From positions 4,245,237 to 4,309,236 of the forward strand of contig CP126123.1 in assembly GCA_030123605.1 (NCBI GenBank): a stretch of 64,000 nucleotides of DNA. Reading direction: 5' to 3'. The notes under the pieces were generated by a model. The model did not search any database. It saw nothing but the letters and a program-made list of their open reading frames with translations, and was not told where the DNA came from. A program made the position numbers and the translations under genes. This DNA is from Nitrospira sp. (GTDB lineage Bacteria > Nitrospirota > Nitrospiria > Nitrospirales > Nitrospiraceae). Positions 1-8,254 of the stretch are shown here, piece by piece (positions within the stretch are counted from its first letter, which is position 1; each line of letters begins with the position of its first letter).

Positions 1-245
1 AGGTTGTCTACGCGGACTGGTTGAAAGGCTACGGACTCGTTATAATCATAGATCATGCCAATGGAGTCTTTTCGCTCTACGCCCACGCATCGAAAATTCT
101 GACGTCCGTCGGGGCTCGGATCGAAGCAGGGGAAGCGATCGGTGAAACGGGAGACACTGGTATGACGGGTGAGAATACGCTCTATTTTGAGTTGCGCGAG
201 GGAGCCGAACCGGTGGATCCCCTGGCGTGGCTTTCGAAACGGTAG
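1..245 (+). CDS. EnvC-like murein hydrolase activator, C-terminal fragment (M23/LytM domain)
   Basis: Only the C-terminal 80 or so residues lie in the window; the reading frame is open from the first bases and stops at TAG 243-245. The visible part is the end of a LytM (M23 peptidase) fold: YADWLKGYGLVIIIDHANG, then LYAHAS, then LYFELR and a terminal DPLAWL. This resembles the end of E. coli EnvC closely in order and spacing. EnvC proteins have degenerate LytM domains that activate amidases at the division septum; the final H-x-H zinc motif of active M23 enzymes is replaced here by LYFEL, which fits the activator type. It lies just upstream of ctpA, a common pairing. The N-terminal coiled coil and signal peptide would be upstream of the window. 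Confidence 0.75.
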   Translation, partial: VVYADWLKGYGLVIIIDHANGVFSLYAHASKILTSVGARIEAGEAIGETGDTGMTGENTLYFELREGAEPVDPLAWLSKR

Positions 246-271
246 GCCTAGGGAAGGAAGGAACCCACGTT

Positions 272-1618
272 ATGGAACAGCGGCGGAGCCGACGGTGGTT
301 ATATCTCTTGCTGATGGTGACGATGGCCCTGGGGATCGGCCTTGTGGTGGAAAAGGGCTTGGAGCGGACCGGTCACGCCTCCGAGACCTACGAAGAGCTC
401 CGGACCTTCTCCGAGGTCTTGACGCAGGTGCAGAAACACTACGTTGATGAGACGAAGGTGAAGGATTTGGTTCAGGGTGCGATCCGCGGAATGCTGTCGA
501 CCCTGGACCCGCACTCGGCCTACATGACACCGGATATGTATAAAGAAATGCAGGTCGAGACCAAAGGCGAGTTCGGCGGGGTGGGAATTCAGATCGGCGT
601 GAAGGAGAACCGGTTGGCCGTCATCGCTCCCATCGAAGGAACACCGGCCCACCGAGCCGGAATCAAGGCCGGTGATTACATCACCAAGGTGAACGATGAA
701 CCTACCAAAGACCTGACGTTGATGGATGCGGTGCAGAAAATGCGCGGTCCGAAAGGCACCAAGGTCAACCTCACCATTCAACGGGATGGGACGACGGACC
801 CCCTGGCATTCTCCCTGGTGCGGGATACCATCAAGATTGAAAGCGTCAAGTTCAAGGTCCTCGACAACACGATCGGGTATGTGAGATTGACGCAGTTCCA
901 GGAGGCGACGGGGAGGGACTTGAGTCGGGCGCTGAAGCAATTCAAGGAGCAGAAGGTCCAAGGCACGATCCTCGACCTGCGGAACAACCCCGGTGGATTG
1001 CTGACGGCGGCGGTGGATGTCTCCGAACAGTTCGTCGGCAACGGAAAGCTCATCGTCTACACCAAGGGCCGCGAGGGGAAAAAAGATGAATGGTTCTCCA
1101 AGACCAAGGAGACCTTGGAAGATTCCCCGATGATCATTCTGGTAAACGAAGGGTCTGCCAGTGCGTCGGAGATCGTGGCCGGAGCCTTACAGGATTGGGG
1201 ACGAGCCGTCATTGTCGGGACCACCTCGTTCGGCAAGGGGTCCGTGCAGACGATCCTGCCGTTGGGCGACGGATCAGGACTCCGGCTGACGACCGCCAAG
1301 TACTATACGCCGAAGGGCCGTTCGATCCAGTCGACCGGGATCACCCCGGACATCGTGGTGAAACTGCAGGCGCAGACGGTGGCGAAGACGGGGGAGAAAG
1401 ACGGCAAAGAGGCGGACCCGAAGACGGCGAAAATTCCCGCGGCGGGAAAGGACCAGCCGGCTCCTCCAAAGTCGGGTGAAGATCCCGGTCACAAGAACGG
1501 CGCCGCACCGGCAGCCGAGATCGGCGGGGACATCTCGCTCGATGACGATGTCCAACTTCAAAAGGCGGTCGAGTTGCTGAAGACCTGGAAGATCTTCAAG
1601 GAGCTTCGTCCGTCTTGA
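272..1618 (+). CDS. ctpA: Carboxy-terminal processing protease (S41 family)
   Basis: A periplasmic serine protease of the CtpA/Prc family, 448 residues. An N-terminal hydrophobic segment (residues about 8-27) is an uncleaved anchor or signal peptide. A PDZ domain (about 90-175, with GVGIQIGV and GIKAGDYI) is followed by the S41 catalytic domain. The Ser-Lys dyad is visible: Ser297 in SASASE and Lys322 in SFGKGS, 25 residues apart as in E. coli Prc. The C-terminus has a Lys/Pro-rich linker (about 385-420) and ends in a short helical tail. ATG 272 is chosen over an upstream in-frame start at 227 because GGGAAGGAAGG lies 10-20 bases ahead of it and the signal segment follows directly. It sits 26 bp after the EnvC-like gene and is probably co-transcribed. 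Family members trim or degrade periplasmic proteins and often control peptidoglycan hydrolases. Confidence 0.92.
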   Translation: MEQRRSRRWLYLLLMVTMALGIGLVVEKGLERTGHASETYEELRTFSEVLTQVQKHYVDETKVKDLVQGAIRGMLSTLDPHSAYMTPDMYKEMQVETKGEFGGVGIQIGVKENRLAVIAPIEGTPAHRAGIKAGDYITKVNDEPTKDLTLMDAVQKMRGPKGTKVNLTIQRDGTTDPLAFSLVRDTIKIESVKFKVLDNTIGYVRLTQFQEATGRDLSRALKQFKEQKVQGTILDLRNNPGGLLTAAVDVSEQFVGNGKLIVYTKGREGKKDEWFSKTKETLEDSPMIILVNEGSASASEIVAGALQDWGRAVIVGTTSFGKGSVQTILPLGDGSGLRLTTAKYYTPKGRSIQSTGITPDIVVKLQAQTVAKTGEKDGKEADPKTAKIPAAGKDQPAPPKSGEDPGHKNGAAPAAEIGGDISLDDDVQLQKAVELLKTWKIFKELRPS

Positions 1619-2084
1619 CGGAATCGGTTTTGTGCCGTCGGCGGATGGCTGCAAGCAACGCTTCTTCCGATCCCGTAAATCCTGGTTGTGTCCTCAAGAG
1701 ATGGGACGCAACCAGGGTTTCCAGGTCGGACAGCGTGCGAATGTTCAGCCGGAAGTAGAGATAACTCACCAGCGCGTCGGACAGTCCCGGCAAAGACGTC
1801 CAGCCGGCCACTTCTTCAGGCAACGGGGTCTTGAGTTCGTCGTAGGCGCGAATCGTTCCCGTTGCGAGAAACTCCTCGATTTTTTCAGCCAGGTCGCGTC
1901 CGATTCCAGGAATCTCCTGAAGTTGATGCCGCGCTGCGAGGTCGGCCAGATCTTCCGGTGCGGCCATGATTGAATCGGCCGCCTTCCTGTACGCACGTAC
2001 GCGATAGGGATTGGCGCGTCGGGCAGCCAGCAGGTCCGCCGTTGCACGAAAGATCTGGGCCAAGGTTCGGGTACGCTCGTTCAT
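1596..2084 (-). CDS. Helix-hairpin-helix protein resembling the N-terminal domain of family X DNA polymerases
   Basis: 162 residues. The first 75 residues look like the HHH_8 domain found at the N-terminus of DNA polymerase beta and PolX: a helical stretch with ANPYRVRAYRKAADSI, followed by the hairpin LQEIPGIGRDLAEKIEEFLATG. A second hairpin-like stretch, SLPGLSDALVSYLYFRLNI, follows near residue 100. No polymerase palm or PHP domain is present, so it may be a free-standing DNA-binding protein; its role is unknown. ATG 2084 is chosen because family similarity begins there; an upstream in-frame start at 2111 adds only unrelated residues. The 3' end overlaps the ctpA stop by 23 bp on the opposite strand. 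It is divergent from thiS. Confidence 0.7.
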   Translation of the reverse strand: MNERTRTLAQIFRATADLLAARRANPYRVRAYRKAADSIMAAPEDLADLAARHQLQEIPGIGRDLAEKIEEFLATGTIRAYDELKTPLPEEVAGWTSLPGLSDALVSYLYFRLNIRTLSDLETLVASHLLRTQPGFTGSEEALLAAIRRRHKTDSVKTDEAP

Positions 2085-2155
2085 GGTCACAGTACCGATG
2101 GCAGGGCTCATTATTGTGCAGGCAATGGACCGACGGCAAGCCCAGCACAGCTTGG

Positions 2156-2183
2156 TTGACAACCGGTTTTCCCGTTTCATAGG
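2156..2183 (+). promoter_or_regulatory. Probable sigma70-type promoter for thiS-thiG
   Basis: TTGACA at 2156-2161 and CATAGG at 2178-2183 are separated by 16 bp. The -35 is a perfect consensus; the -10 is weak. The predicted start of transcription, near 2190, lies downstream of the ATG at 2184, which argues that translation begins at GTG 2211. No TPP riboswitch motif was recognised between the promoter and the gene. Confidence 0.45.
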
Positions 2184-2210
2184 ATGACTGGACGCAACAG
2201 AGGTGTTGGG

Positions 2211-2417
2211 GTGACGATCCAGGTCAATGGCGAATCACGCGGAGTCGGCGAAGGGCAGACGGTGGCCACCTTGCTGCGTGACCTGGACATTCGAGCCGAT
2301 CGTGTCGCAGTCGAACTCAATCTGGAAATAGTGGATCGGAACGATTTCGAGAGCCGGAGTCTCCGCGAGGGGGACCGGGTGGAAATATTAAGCTTCATCG
2401 GTGGTGGAGCGGAGTAA
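2211..2417 (+). CDS. thiS: Sulfur carrier protein ThiS with a two-residue tail after Gly-Gly
   Basis: A small ubiquitin-fold sulfur carrier for thiazole synthesis; its C-terminal glycine is adenylated and converted to a thiocarboxylate that feeds ThiG. The sequence starts VTIQVNGE and has TVATLLRDL, EIVDR and GDRVEILSFIGGG, all typical of ThiS. GTG 2211 gives 68 residues, close to the usual 65-70, and has AGAGG seven bases upstream. ATG 2184 would add nine residues but overlaps the likely -10 box. The protein does not stop at Gly-Gly: two further codons, Ala and Glu, precede TAA. Most ThiS proteins end in GG, so the tail would have to be removed, or the chemistry must tolerate it. thiG follows after 3 bp. 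Confidence 0.88.
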   Translation: MTIQVNGESRGVGEGQTVATLLRDLDIRADRVAVELNLEIVDRNDFESRSLREGDRVEILSFIGGGAE

Positions 2418-2420
2418 CCT

Positions 2421-3200
2421 ATGGATACGATCAACGATCGTTTGGTCATTGCCGGCCGGGAATTCAAGTCGCGTTTGTGGGTCGGTACGGGCAAATATAA
2501 GAATTTCGTGGAGACCAAAAAGGCGATCGATGCGTCCGGTGCGGATGTCGTGACGGTTGCGGTGCGCCGGGTGAATATCACGGATCGTTCCAAGGAAAAT
2601 CTCCTGGACTATCTCGATCCGAAACAATACATCATCCTGCCGAATACGGCCGGCTGTTATACGGTGGAAGACGCCGTGCGTTATGCCCGGTTGGCGCGGG
2701 CTGCCGGTGTGTCCGATTTGGTGAAACTGGAAGTGCTGGGCGACGAAAAGACCCTGTTCCCCGACACGGCCGGATTGATCGAGGCGGCGAAGATCCTCAT
2801 CAAAGAAGGATTCATCGTCCTGCCCTATACGAACGACGACCCGATCGTCGCCAAGAAATTGGTGGATATCGGTTGTCCCGCCGTCATGCCATTGGCCGCG
2901 CCCATCGGGTCCGGTCTTGGGATTCGGAATCCCTACAACCTCAAGATCATCATGGAAACCGTCAAGGTACCGATCATCGTGGACGCCGGTGTCGGGACTG
3001 CTTCCGATGCCGCACTGGCGATGGAATACGGTGCGGATGCCGTGCTCATGAACACCGCCATCGCCGGTGCGCGGGACCCCCTGGCGATGGCCGAAGCCAT
3101 GAAATACGCCGTCTGGGCCGGCCGCCTGGCCTACAAGGCCGGCCGTATACCTCGTAAACTCTACGCCACTGCCAGCAGCCCCATCGAGGGAATGCTGTAA
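2421..3200 (+). CDS. thiG: Thiazole synthase ThiG
   Basis: Forms the thiazole phosphate moiety of thiamine from deoxyxylulose phosphate, dehydroglycine and the ThiS thiocarboxylate. The 259-residue protein has the full TIM-barrel pattern of the family: [19 protein letters not shown] at the N-terminus, RRVNITD, and the substrate-binding Lys102 in LVKLEVLGD. The phosphate-binding end, [19 protein letters not shown], and the terminal [15 protein letters not shown] are also present. It is directly after thiS (3 bp) and is followed 147 bp later by thiE, so the three genes form a thiamine group. The length is normal for the family and there is no sign of disruption. Confidence 0.96.
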   Translation: MDTINDRLVIAGREFKSRLWVGTGKYKNFVETKKAIDASGADVVTVAVRRVNITDRSKENLLDYLDPKQYIILPNTAGCYTVEDAVRYARLARAAGVSDLVKLEVLGDEKTLFPDTAGLIEAAKILIKEGFIVLPYTNDDPIVAKKLVDIGCPAVMPLAAPIGSGLGIRNPYNLKIIMETVKVPIIVDAGVGTASDAALAMEYGADAVLMNTAIAGARDPLAMAEAMKYAVWAGRLAYKAGRIPRKLYATASSPIEGML

Positions 3201-3202
3201 GA

Positions 3203-3340
3203 AATGATGAATGCTGAATGATGAATGTGGAATTGTGAATGTGCAGGAAGGCTGAGTCATGAACGTACAACATGAACGAGCCTCACTCATTCGAACCTTC
3301 ATATTCCTAATTCATCATTCCTAATTCATCATTCAGAATT
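3203..3340. repeat. Imperfect inverted repeat built from AATGATGAAT / ATTCATCATT units
   Basis: The thiG-thiE gap contains two copies of AATGATGAAT at about 3203-3226. The complementary ATTCATCATTC occurs twice at about 3309-3334, so the arms can pair over some 25 bases with interruptions. Between the arms, CATGAACG occurs twice (3258 and 3271 regions). The structure would sit in the untranslated RNA between the two cistrons. There is no run of T after it, so it is not a classical terminator; a repeated intergenic element or RNA-stability hairpin is more likely. Confidence 0.55.
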
Positions 3341-3347
3341 CTCTCGG

Positions 3348-3974
3348 ATGCCTTCCGTCGATTTCCGTCTGTACTTGGTCACCGATCGTCATCAGACCGC
3401 CGGGCGTCCGCTCTTGTCGGTGGTCGGTCGCGCCGTCCGCGCCGGTGTACGCGCCGTGCAGTTGCGTGAACGTGATTTGACGGCCCGCCAATTGCTCGCT
3501 CTGGCGACAGGCTTTCTACAGGAGATACCGAAGGTCGAATTGTTCATCAACGACCGTGTCGATCTGGCGTTGGCGCTGCCGTTCCATGGAGTGCATTTGC
3601 GCGAGAGCAGCTTGCCGACTTCGGTGGTGCGAAGTACGCTGCGGCCACAACAATTGCTCGGACGGTCCGTTCACTCCATCGATGGCGCGGTGGTCGCGGA
3701 ACGACAGGGGGCGGATTTTGTGGTGTTGGGTCCGATCTACGACACGCCGTCGAAGCGAGCATACGGACCGCCGCTCGGGCTGCGGGTACTTGAAGAGGCG
3801 GCGAGACAGATTCGGGTGCCGATCTTTGCAATCGGTGGAATCACCGCCGCACGTGCGCGCGAAGTGCGGCAAGCGGGCGGGTTCGGCATCGCGGTGATGT
3901 CGTCGATTTTGAGTGCGCCGAACGTGGAACAGGCGACCGAAGCACTGGTTGCCGCGATCGAGGTCGCGCGATGA
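3348..3974 (+). CDS. thiE: Thiamine phosphate synthase (ThiE/TenI family)
   Basis: Couples the thiazole and pyrimidine phosphates to make thiamine phosphate. The 208-residue TIM barrel has LYLVTDRHQ at the N-terminus, AVQLRERDL, the substrate-binding FINDRVDLAL, GVHL, RSVHS, VVLGPIYDTPSK and FAIGGI, in the family order. Parts such as GVHLRESSLP and YDTPSKRAYG also resemble TenI, the thiazole tautomerase branch of the same superfamily, and the two cannot be separated with certainty by eye. Its position after thiS-thiG fits either role. The downstream 154 bp are non-coding and carry the promoter of the proteasome operon. Confidence 0.85.
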   Translation: MPSVDFRLYLVTDRHQTAGRPLLSVVGRAVRAGVRAVQLRERDLTARQLLALATGFLQEIPKVELFINDRVDLALALPFHGVHLRESSLPTSVVRSTLRPQQLLGRSVHSIDGAVVAERQGADFVVLGPIYDTPSKRAYGPPLGLRVLEEAARQIRVPIFAIGGITAARAREVRQAGGFGIAVMSSILSAPNVEQATEALVAAIEVAR

Positions 3975-4039
3975 TGCGTCGTACTGTGCCGACGATGTGC
4001 GTGGACAAAATTCCCATGCGACGCAGCCGGCCTGTCCAG

Positions 4040-4068
4040 TTGACCACCCCCTATGTGGATGATAGAAT
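4040..4068 (+). promoter_or_regulatory. Sigma70-type promoter for the proteasome operon
   Basis: TTGACC (4040-4045) and TAGAAT (4063-4068) are separated by exactly 17 bp, one mismatch from consensus in each box. Transcription would start near 4075, giving a leader of about 54 nt before the mpa ATG. Nothing else in the thiE-mpa gap looks functional, so mpa-dop-prcB-prcA probably start here. Confidence 0.65.
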
Positions 4069-4128
4069 CCGAAACGACATAGACGACCGTTCCTGACAAG
4101 GCTTTCGAACGATTCAGCGAGTGGGTCC

Positions 4129-5898
4129 ATGGCCGAATCAAAGGGGAGTTCAGGCCGACTCCGGTCCTTACGTGATTCCGTCAAGCGCATCACCAAGTCA
4201 CTTTCTGACGGAGATGGGGTCGTGACTCACAAAAACGACGAACATGTGCGCGAAGTCGAAAAGCTTCGCATCCAAATCCAGTCGATGGAGGAGGAGATCC
4301 GACGGCTCTATCAGTCACGATACCAGCTTGAGCAAGCGACGAAGCAAAACGAAAAACTCGTCGCGACCCTCCAAGAAGCCAAATCTCAGATTGAGGCGTT
4401 GCGAGCCGAAGTCGAAAAACTGACCGCTCCTCCCTCAACCTACGGAATCTTCTCCAGCCTGGATACCGACGGGACCGGGAACGTGTACGTGTCCGGGCGC
4501 AAGATGAAGGTCAGTCTCCATCCTTCCATCAAAGCGAAGGACCTCCGCAAGGGCCAGGAAGTCATCCTTAATGAAGCGTTGAACGTCATCGAAGCACGCG
4601 GGTTCGACGTGCAGGGAGAAGTCGTCCGGTTGAAGGACGTGTTGGAGGGCAACAGGGCGTTGGTGACGTTGCATTTCGATGAGGAAAAGGTCGCGGAACT
4701 CGGCGAACCCCTGTTGAGCGAGCGGCTGAGCGTCGGGGATCATTTGCTGTACGATCCCCGTTCGGGCTGCGTGATCGAAAAACTCCCGAAGTCGGAAGCA
4801 GAGGAACTGGTCCTGGAGGAAGTGCCGGATGTGGATTACGAACACATCGGGGGACTCCAGAAAGAAATCGAGCAGGTCCGCGACGCGGTCGAGTTGCCGT
4901 TCCTTTATCCGCACGTTTTCTCGGATTACAAGCTGAGCGCACCGAAGGGCGTCTTGCTCTATGGCCCGCCAGGCTGCGGGAAGACCTTGATCGCCAAGGC
5001 CGTCGCCAGTTCGATCGCGAAGAAGCTCGGCCATCTCAAGGACAAGCAGCTGCGCAGCTATTTCCTCCATGTGAAGGGGCCCGAACTACTGAGCAAGTAT
5101 GTGGGAGAATCGGAGCGGCAGGTGCGAGAAGTCTTCAAGAAGGCGAAGGAACGGGCCGACGACGGCCATCCGGTGATCGTCTTCTTCGATGAAATGGATG
5201 CGCTCTTCCGTACGCGCGGTACCGGCATTTCATCCGACATCGAGTCCACCATCGTGCCGCAGTTTCTGTCGGAGATCGATGGAGTGGAGCGGCTGAACAA
5301 CGTGATCGTCATCGGTGCCAGCAACCGGCAAGATTTGATCGATCCGGCCGTGTTGCGCGCCGGTCGGCTGGATGTAAAGGTCAAGGTCGGTCGTCCGGAT
5401 GCCGTCGCGGCGCGGGATATCTTCTCCAAATACGTGACGACCGACCTGCCGTTCGCCGATGACGACCTGAAGCGGCATGGCGGGGATGCCCGAGCGCTCG
5501 TCGATTCGCTCATGAACACGACCGTCGAGGCCATGTATGCCATGTCGGACGAGAATAAGTTCATCGAAGTGACCTACGCGAACGGCGAGAAGGAAGTGCT
5601 CTATTTTAAGGATTTTGCCAGCGGTGCCTTGATCGAGGGCATCGTGTCGCGCGCCAAAAAATATGCGGTGAAGCGGGCGATCGCTCAAGAGGGAACCGGC
5701 CTGCGGGCCGAGGATCTGGTGCGGGCGATCCGTGAAGAATTCAAGGAGCATGAAGATTTGCCCAACACCACCAATCCGGACGATTGGGCGAAAGTTGCCG
5801 GCAAGAAGGGTGAGAAGATCGTCCATCTTCGGACGATCAGCGGCGGGCCGGCGGAGTCCCGTCAAATCGAAACGGTCAACACCGGGCACTATCTGTAA
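4129..5898 (+). CDS. mpa: Proteasome-associated AAA+ ATPase (Mpa/ARC)
   Basis: The hexameric unfoldase that feeds tagged proteins into the 20S proteasome; 589 residues (Mtb Mpa is 609). An N-terminal coiled coil spans about residues 35-98 (VREVEKLRIQIQSMEEEI and onward); in Mpa this part binds Pup. Two OB-like interdomain segments follow (about 100-235). The AAA domain has Walker A GPPGCGKT near residue 279, Walker B VIVFFDEMDAL near 349, and sensor/arginine motifs in VIVIGASNRQDLIDPAVLRAGRLD. The protein ends in GHYL; Mtb Mpa ends in GQYL. This Tyr-Leu tail is the signal that docks into pockets of the 20S alpha ring. dop follows after 15 bp. The intact coiled coil implies that a coiled-coil-binding tag exists in the cell. 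Confidence 0.95.
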   Translation: MAESKGSSGRLRSLRDSVKRITKSLSDGDGVVTHKNDEHVREVEKLRIQIQSMEEEIRRLYQSRYQLEQATKQNEKLVATLQEAKSQIEALRAEVEKLTAPPSTYGIFSSLDTDGTGNVYVSGRKMKVSLHPSIKAKDLRKGQEVILNEALNVIEARGFDVQGEVVRLKDVLEGNRALVTLHFDEEKVAELGEPLLSERLSVGDHLLYDPRSGCVIEKLPKSEAEELVLEEVPDVDYEHIGGLQKEIEQVRDAVELPFLYPHVFSDYKLSAPKGVLLYGPPGCGKTLIAKAVASSIAKKLGHLKDKQLRSYFLHVKGPELLSKYVGESERQVREVFKKAKERADDGHPVIVFFDEMDALFRTRGTGISSDIESTIVPQFLSEIDGVERLNNVIVIGASNRQDLIDPAVLRAGRLDVKVKVGRPDAVAARDIFSKYVTTDLPFADDDLKRHGGDARALVDSLMNTTVEAMYAMSDENKFIEVTYANGEKEVLYFKDFASGALIEGIVSRAKKYAVKRAIAQEGTGLRAEDLVRAIREEFKEHEDLPNTTNPDDWAKVAGKKGEKIVHLRTISGGPAESRQIETVNTGHYL

Positions 5899-5913
5899 CA
5901 CGCTCGACCTTCC

Positions 5914-7413
5914 ATGCAAGAATCTCATTCGCACAACCTGTCCCGTGTCCTCGGCACGGAGACGGAATTCGGTATCGCCAGCCGTGATCCGAACGCAGCG
6001 GATCCGGTCGCCAATTCAATCCATTTGATCGGCTACTATCCGAACCTACCGGCACCCCACGCGGTGTGGGATTACGAAAACGAAAATCCTTTGCTGGACG
6101 CGCGCGGGTTCGAGGTGGACGGAGAACGGGAACGGCCGGGGCCCGATTACAATCGGCAGCTCAACAAAGTACTGGCCAACGGCGGCCGGCTCTATGTCGA
6201 TGGGGCGCACCCCGAGTATTCGACTCCGGAATGTACCAACGCCAGGGAAGTGGTGGCGTTTGAACGGGTCGGCGAACGCATCGTTGCGCAGGCGCTGGAA
6301 GGCATCACCAAGGCACGGGGTCGCGAGCAGTTCGTCCTGTACAAGAACAATTCCGACGGCAAGGGGAACAGTTACGGATACCACGAGAACTACCTGGTGT
6401 CGCGCGCGGTGTCGTTCGAGCGGATCACGCAGGTACTCACTCCCTTCCTCGTCACCCGGCTCATTTATGCCGGATCGGGCAAGGTGGGGGCGGAGAATCA
6501 GACCAGCCCCGTCGAGTACCAGATTTCGCAGCGGGCCGACTTCTTCGAAACCCTCGTCGATCTCAACACCATGGTCAGGCGGCCGATCATCAACACGCGC
6601 GACGAGCCACATTCCGACTCGGGAAAATATCGTCGCCTCCATGTGATCGTCGGCGATGCCAACATGGCAGAACTCTCGACCTACCTCAAGGTCGGTGCCT
6701 TGTCGATGGTGCTGGATTTGCTGGAAGCCGGAGCGGACCTGCCCCGCATCAGCCTGGCGGATCCGGTCGGCGCCATCAAACAGGTATCCCGGGATGTGCA
6801 GATCAAGGAATCCCTCAAATTGGCCGATGGAACCGCCACGACCGCGATCGCGGTGCAGCGTGCCTACCTCAAGGCTGCCCAGGACTTTTATGCCTGCCAT
6901 GAACTCAGCCAGGTCACGAAAGATGTATTGGTGCGCTGGGAGGATGTCCTCGACCGGTTGGAGCGGGACCCGCGTTCGTTGGTGCGGGAATTGGACTGGG
7001 TGGCCAAACGGTATTTGATCGAATCCTATATGGAGCGTAAGTCCTGTGGCTGGGACGATTCGCGCGTCCGTTTGATGGATCTCCAATATCACGACGTCCG
7101 CCCCGACCGAGGGCTGTACTATACGCTGGAACGCAGCCATATGATCGAGCGCGTGGTGCTGGACCATGAGATCGCGCGGGCTGAGTTCACTCCGCCGGTC
7201 GGAACGCGGGCCTATTTCCGAGGCCAGTGTGTCAAGAAGTACCCGAGCGCCGTCTACGGGGCGAGTTGGACGTCCGTGTTGTTCGATATCGGGCAGAACA
7301 AGATCAAGCGGATTCCCTTGATGGAACCCCTGCGTGGGACCGAATCTCTGACGGGGGAACTCCTGGCTCAAGCGGAGACCGCCGTCGCGCTGCTCGCAAA
7401 ACTTTCGACCTGA
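5914..7413 (+). CDS. dop: Deamidase/depupylase Dop
   Basis: A carboxylate-amine-ligase-fold enzyme that removes Pup from substrates and, in some species, deamidates Pup's terminal Gln. 499 residues. It is assigned to Dop rather than PafA by the motif GTETEFGI (Glu16) and by the extra loop at about residues 45-80 (PAPHAVWDYENENPLLDARG and following), which PafA lacks. The catalytic Asp96 is seen in RLYVDGAHPEYSTPE, matching Asp95 of Mtb Dop. KNNSDGKGNSYGYHENYL and NTRDEPHSDSGKYRRLHVI are further nucleotide- and metal-site stretches of the family. It lies between mpa and prcB. In actinobacteria pup sits between dop and prcB; here only 13 bp separate them. Confidence 0.95.
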   Translation: MQESHSHNLSRVLGTETEFGIASRDPNAADPVANSIHLIGYYPNLPAPHAVWDYENENPLLDARGFEVDGERERPGPDYNRQLNKVLANGGRLYVDGAHPEYSTPECTNAREVVAFERVGERIVAQALEGITKARGREQFVLYKNNSDGKGNSYGYHENYLVSRAVSFERITQVLTPFLVTRLIYAGSGKVGAENQTSPVEYQISQRADFFETLVDLNTMVRRPIINTRDEPHSDSGKYRRLHVIVGDANMAELSTYLKVGALSMVLDLLEAGADLPRISLADPVGAIKQVSRDVQIKESLKLADGTATTAIAVQRAYLKAAQDFYACHELSQVTKDVLVRWEDVLDRLERDPRSLVRELDWVAKRYLIESYMERKSCGWDDSRVRLMDLQYHDVRPDRGLYYTLERSHMIERVVLDHEIARAEFTPPVGTRAYFRGQCVKKYPSAVYGASWTSVLFDIGQNKIKRIPLMEPLRGTESLTGELLAQAETAVALLAKLST

Positions 7414-7426
7414 CCACGACGTTCAC

Positions 7427-8251
7427 ATGAAACAGGGTCCGTTCCTTCCACATCACCAGGGGTCCAGTTTCTTCGACTTCCTCACACGCTACTATCCGGA
7501 GTTGACGCCCTGCTCGAACGAGATCGCCGCCCGGCTCCTGTCCTTGTCTCATGATGTGAGTCGCATCGGAACCGTCTCGGTGCCGCAGGGGACGACGGTG
7601 TTGGCCCTGAAGTATCGCGATGGGGCGATCATTGCGGGAGACCGCCGTGCCACGGAGGGTTTTCAAATCGCCGACCGTCGCATTGAAAAGGTGTTTCGCA
7701 TTGACGAGTATTCCGCCATGGCGATCGCCGGGGCGGCCGGACCCTGCATCGAGATGGCCAAGTTGTTTCAGACCGAACTCGAACATTACGAGAAGCTGGA
7801 GGGTATGCAACTCTCCTGCGAAGGCAAGGCCAACAAGTTGGGGCAGATGGTGAAGGCCAATCTGCCGATGGTGTTCCAGGGGTTGGTCGTCATGCCGCTG
7901 TATGTCGGGTACGATCTGATGAGGAAGGAAGGCCGTATTTTCAAGTACGACATCACGGGTGGCCGTTATGAAGAATCGGATCACCACTCCATCGGGTCCG
8001 GTGGCAAGGACGCCCGCAACACCATGCGCGAACATTACAGGCCTGGGCTTTCGGAAGAGGAGGCCCTCCGGGTCGGGCTGTTGGCGTTGTACAACGCGGC
8101 GGATGAGGATGTGGGAACCGGGGGCCCCGATCTGGTTCGCGGCATCTTTCCGACGGCGAAGATCGTCAGCAACGCCGGCCTTGTCGATGTGCCGGAAGCG
8201 CGGGTCCGTGTCCTGTACGAAACCATGATCGCCGAACGAAGGAGATCCTAG
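7427..8251 (+). CDS. prcB: 20S proteasome beta subunit (precursor)
   Basis: The catalytic subunit of the 20S core. The first 55 residues form a propeptide; cleavage at Gly55-Thr56 exposes the nucleophile in GTTVLALKY. The other active-site residues are at the expected distances: Asp72 (mature 17, in AGDRRAT) and Lys88 (mature 33, in IEKVFRID). The family stretch SIGSGGKDARN lies near the C-terminal third. Propeptide length and content (FFDFLTRYYPELTP) match actinobacterial PrcB. The alpha subunit gene begins 3 bp after the stop, as in actinobacteria, so the two are surely co-translated. Length is 274 residues and nothing appears disrupted. Confidence 0.97.
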   Translation: MKQGPFLPHHQGSSFFDFLTRYYPELTPCSNEIAARLLSLSHDVSRIGTVSVPQGTTVLALKYRDGAIIAGDRRATEGFQIADRRIEKVFRIDEYSAMAIAGAAGPCIEMAKLFQTELEHYEKLEGMQLSCEGKANKLGQMVKANLPMVFQGLVVMPLYVGYDLMRKEGRIFKYDITGGRYEESDHHSIGSGGKDARNTMREHYRPGLSEEEALRVGLLALYNAADEDVGTGGPDLVRGIFPTAKIVSNAGLVDVPEARVRVLYETMIAERRRS

Positions 8252-8254
8252 TCG

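Noticed and set aside
2085-2210. TPP riboswitch upstream of thiS
   Set aside because: Neither the CTGAGA-type nor the ACCTGATCTGG-type conserved blocks are present, and the promoter leaves too short a leader.
6046-7371. A 441-codon minus-strand frame opposite dop
   Set aside because: Antisense shadow; His/Gln/Arg-rich composition typical of reversed high-GC coding sequence.
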